Assembly: GCA_937894055.1 (NCBI GenBank)
Contig: CALDHQ010000282.1
Span: 1 to 5,659, forward strand
Source of the DNA: an uncultured Polymorphobacter sp.
GTDB taxonomy: Bacteria > Pseudomonadota > Alphaproteobacteria > Sphingomonadales > Sphingomonadaceae
Direction of reading: 5' to 3'
DNA: 5,659 nucleotides
Shown here: in pieces, positions 3,566 through 5,659 of the stretch
Position numbering within the stretch: position 1 is the stretch's first letter
Layout: each line of letters opens with the position of its first letter
Notes under the pieces: generated by a model
What the model saw: the letters and a program-made list of their open reading frames with translations, nothing else
The model's database searches: none
Told to the model about the DNA's origin: nothing
Position numbers and translations under genes: made by a program

Positions 3566-5659
3566 ATGCGCGAGAAGGAATTGCGGCTCGCACTCGTCTG
3601 CTACGGCGGCGTCAGCCTGGCGATCTACATGCACGGCATCACCAAGGAGGTGTGGAAGCTGCTCCGCGCCTCGACGGCACGCGCCCGGCTGACCAGCGCC
3701 TGCGCGTTGCCCGACGCTTGCACCGAAGACGTCTATGCCGAATTGCTCGATGTCATCGGCGAACAGGTCGATCTGCATGTCATCGTCGATATCGTCGCCG
3801 GCGCATCGGCGGGCGGCATCAACGGCATCCAGCTCGCGCACGCGATTGCCGGCGGTTATGACATGGAGGCGCTACGCGACCTTTGGCTGGTCAACGCCGA
3901 CATCGACAATCTGCTCGACGCCGAGGCCGCATCGAGCAAGTTTTCAAAGTGGTGGGCACGCCCGATGATCTGGTGGCTCAACGGCCGCACCAATCGCCTG
4001 CCCGACAATATGGAGGAGGACCTCGACCCCGAAGCGCGCGCCGAAGTCCGCGCCAAGCTGTCGCGCTTCATCCGCTCGCGCTGGTTCCAGCCGCCGTTTT
4101 CGGGGCCGGGATTTTCGGGCTATCTGTTCGACGCGCTGACCGCGATGGAAAAGGCGCCGCCCGGGCCGCCGTTGATTCCGGCCAGCCAGCCGCTCGACCT
4201 GTTCGTCACCGTTACCGATTTCCACGGCTCGCCGCAGAATCTGCAGCTGCATTCGCCCAAGGAGATCATCGAAACCGAGCACCGGCTGATCATTGGGTTC
4301 CACAGCGAAATCGACGATGGCTCGACGTTCACCACGGCGCGCAGCCTCGGCCACCGTGCCGAACTGACACTGGCGGCACGTGCCACGGCGTCGTTCCCCG
4401 GCGCGTTTCCGCCAACGCAGGTCGGCGAAATAGACGCAGTGCTGGCGGCGCGCGGCGTGTCATGGCCGGGGCGCGACGCATTCCTGCGACGCATCATGCC
4501 GCGCCGCTTTTCTGCCGGTCTGACCCCTGAAGGTGCGACACTGATCGACGGCAGCGTGCTCAACAACCGGCCGTTCGGGCCAGCAATCGAGGCGCTGCGC
4601 CACCGCCCGGCGCACCGCGAAGTCGACCGGCGCTTCGTCTATATCGACCCCAAGCCCGGCGCCCGTGGCGATCCGGCGGGCAAGGCCGGCGCGCCACCGG
4701 GGTTCTTCACCACCATCCTGCGCAGCCTGGCCGACATCCCGCGCGAACAGCCGATCCGCGACAACCTTGAAGCCATCGAAGGCGTGTCGGCGCGCGTGCG
4801 GCGGCTGCGCTATGTCGTCGACGGCATGCAGCCGCAAGTCGACGCGGCGATCGCGCGCGCTGTCGGCCGGCGGTTCTTCCTGCGCAAGCTGACGCCGGCG
4901 CGGCTGTCCGAATGGCGCAGCAAGACGCAGACGCTGGCGGCGGTCGAGGCGGGCTTCGCCTATGCCGCCTACGGCCAGCTCAAATTCGCCGGCGTCGTCG
5001 AATCGCTGATCGGCCGGCTGATCCACCTCGGCGGCTTCGACATGCGCGGCGGTGCCGCCGAGCTGCGCCGCGAAATCTGGGATAATGTCACCGCGCGCAA
5101 GCTTGGCGAGGTGGCACAGGTCACCGCGCGGGGCGGCGCGCATTCGCCGTTTGTCGAGTTCCTGCGGCGCTACGACCTCGAATTCCGCATCCGCCGCCTG
5201 CGCTTCCTGCTGCGCCGCCTCAAGCGGGACGTGGCGAAGGACCTGCCGGCGAAGCTCGAGCAGATCGCCTGGTGCGACCTCACGCAGGAGCAGGCCGTCA
5301 AGCACGTGCTGCCCGCTATGCTCGTGGCGCTGCGCGACGACGTGCCCGAGGTGCGCCTGGCCGCGCTGGCCCGCAAGCGCGGCATACCGGTACTGGTGGA
5401 CCCCAAAGGGGAAGACTATTCGCGTTATCGCGGCGCCACGCTGGTGACGCCCAATCGCGCTGAACTGCGCGCGGTGACGGGGCGCTGGACCGGCGAGGCG
5501 ATGCTCAACAGCAAGGCGCAGGCGCTGCGCCAGCGGCTCGGACTCGGCGGCTTGCTGGTGACGCGCAGCGAAGAGGGCATGACGCTGTACCGGCGCGGCA
5601 GCAAGCTGCATGTGCCGGCGCAGGCGCGCGAGGTTTACGACGTCAGTGGTGCGGGCGAC
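3566..5659 (+). CDS. Patatin-like phospholipase with DUF3376-type region; frame runs off the window and its last quarter is foreign
   Basis: Residues 1-550 match the long bacterial patatin-like proteins of the TIGR03607 type, serine lipid acyl hydrolases with a Ser-Asp dyad. The start MREKELRLALVCYGGVSLAI plus YMHG is the family opening and carries the glycine-rich oxyanion loop. GASAGG gives the nucleophile Ser81, and LIDGSVLNNRPFG gives catalytic Asp328. A long C-terminal helical region (DUF3376-like) follows, with FVEFLRRYDLEFRIRRLRFL as a recognisable late motif. No signal peptide is visible. The ATG is preceded by GGGGAAA and is divergent from the ABM gene. Such proteins are usually about 740 residues, so roughly 190 would still be due after residue 550. 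Instead the frame passes without a stop into SNF2-like (547-576), HEAT-like (577-601) and HldE-like (602-698) sequence, described separately. The patatin part is secure; the fused tail probably is not part of the natural protein. Confidence 0.85.
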   Translation, partial: MREKELRLALVCYGGVSLAIYMHGITKEVWKLLRASTARARLTSACALPDACTEDVYAELLDVIGEQVDLHVIVDIVAGASAGGINGIQLAHAIAGGYDMEALRDLWLVNADIDNLLDAEAASSKFSKWWARPMIWWLNGRTNRLPDNMEEDLDPEARAEVRAKLSRFIRSRWFQPPFSGPGFSGYLFDALTAMEKAPPGPPLIPASQPLDLFVTVTDFHGSPQNLQLHSPKEIIETEHRLIIGFHSEIDDGSTFTTARSLGHRAELTLAARATASFPGAFPPTQVGEIDAVLAARGVSWPGRDAFLRRIMPRRFSAGLTPEGATLIDGSVLNNRPFGPAIEALRHRPAHREVDRRFVYIDPKPGARGDPAGKAGAPPGFFTTILRSLADIPREQPIRDNLEAIEGVSARVRRLRYVVDGMQPQVDAAIARAVGRRFFLRKLTPARLSEWRSKTQTLAAVEAGFAYAAYGQLKFAGVVESLIGRLIHLGGFDMRGGAAELRREIWDNVTARKLGEVAQVTARGGAHSPFVEFLRRYDLEFRIRRLRFLLRRLKRDVAKDLPAKLEQIAWCDLTQEQAVKHVLPAMLVALRDDVPEVRLAALARKRGIPVLVDPKGEDYSRYRGATLVTPNRAELRAVTGRWTGEAMLNSKAQALRQRLGLGGLLVTRSEEGMTLYRRGSKLHVPAQAREVYDVSGAGD
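5204..5293 (+). other. SNF2-family helicase-like segment in the patatin frame
   Basis: In the same frame, residues 547-576 read FLLRRLKRDVAKDLPAKLEQ then IAWCDLTQEQ. This is the highly conserved linker of SNF2 DNA-dependent ATPases between the two RecA-like lobes (pattern FxLRRxKxDVxxxLPxKxE...L...Q). Nothing of either helicase lobe flanks it. FLLRRL (5204-5221) fits both the preceding patatin motif and the SNF2 motif, so the switch lies inside a stretch where the two genes would be nearly the same. About 30 residues only, so not a functional domain. Confidence 0.55.
5294..5368 (+). other. HEAT-repeat-like segment in the patatin frame
   Basis: Residues 577-601 read AVKHVLPAMLVALRDDVPEV then RLAAL. 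The core LVALRDDVPEVRLAALA is a textbook HEAT-repeat helix pair (pattern LLxALxDxDPEVRxAALxAL) as found in PBS-lyase-type HEAT proteins. Only one repeat is present, whereas real HEAT proteins have several. It links the SNF2-like and kinase-like pieces and has no equivalent in either family that I know. Confidence 0.4.
5369..5659 (+). CDS. hldE: HldE/RfaE heptose-7-phosphate kinase fragment (PfkB fold), cut by the window end
   Basis: HldE phosphorylates D-glycero-D-manno-heptose 7-phosphate in the ADP-heptose pathway for lipopolysaccharide inner core. The last 97 codons of the window read ARKRGIPVLVDPKGEDYSRY, RGATLVTPNRAELRAVTG, then LLVTRSEEGMTLYRRGSK and finally VPAQAREVYDVSGAGD. This follows the E. 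coli-type kinase domain closely (VLIDPKGxDxxRYRGATLLTPNxxE, LLVTRSExGM, AxEVYDVTGAGDT). The closing GAGD is the PfkB motif with the catalytic base Asp, the final residue in the window. The first roughly 160 residues of the kinase, including the ribokinase N-terminal motif, are absent and replaced by HEAT-like sequence. The identification is strong; its placement in the patatin frame is suspect. Confidence 0.8.

Noticed and set aside
3883..4530. A 215-codon plus-strand frame inside the patatin gene
   Set aside because: Out of frame with conserved patatin motifs on both sides; Arg-rich shadow.
5204..5293. A real SNF2 helicase gene
   Set aside because: Only the inter-lobe linker of about 30 residues is present; none of the ATPase motifs are found in the window.
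4460..5611. A 383-codon minus-strand open frame opposite the patatin gene
   Set aside because: Its composition (RHRAQ-, AEHR-like runs) is that of an antisense shadow, and the plus strand carries clear patatin and kinase motifs over the same bases.
3566..5659. Patatin as an effector of an anti-phage signalling system (CBASS-type CapV)
   Set aside because: No nucleotide cyclase, ubiquitin-like accessory gene or other defence gene is adjacent, and the protein is of the long TIGR03607/DUF3376 type rather than the short CapV type.

Overview
The window is GC-rich. Its central part (about 420 to 5200) looks like ordinary chromosome of an alphaproteobacterium, most likely a sphingomonad. That placement rests on the look of the proteins (RadA N-terminus, a secreted DUF885-type peptidase, a patatin of the TIGR03607 type) and was not tested by any search.

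Central layout: four genes run leftward on the minus strand. In transcription order they are a small ABM-fold monooxygenase (3402-3103), a secreted DUF885-like metallopeptidase (3044-1755), a class 3 lipase-like hydrolase (1694-783) and the start of radA (716 leftward). A rightward gene for a patatin-like phospholipase starts at 3566, divergent from the ABM gene across a 163-base intergenic region. Three of the five genes are predicted hydrolases (a peptidase, a lipase and a patatin). Nothing in the sequence shows that they form one pathway.

Both ends of the window look like mosaics of short pieces from unrelated genes. On the left (1-420) there is about 90 bases of enolase, about 100 bases of unassigned coding-like sequence, the last 37 codons of a LysR-type regulator on the minus strand, a strong hairpin, and a radA that breaks off before its Walker A motif. 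On the right, the patatin frame stays open to the last base. From about residue 547, however, it passes through roughly 30 residues of SNF2-helicase-like sequence and roughly 25 residues of HEAT-repeat-like sequence. It ends with about 97 residues of the HldE/RfaE heptose-phosphate kinase. The switches fall where the neighbouring families have similar residues, which suits false joins through short shared words in a metagenome or amplified-DNA assembly better than a real multidomain protein.

I see no tRNA, rRNA, CRISPR array, insertion sequence or defence operon. The most striking signal is the mosaic structure of both ends, which should be checked against reads before anyone treats the apparent fusion as a new protein architecture.
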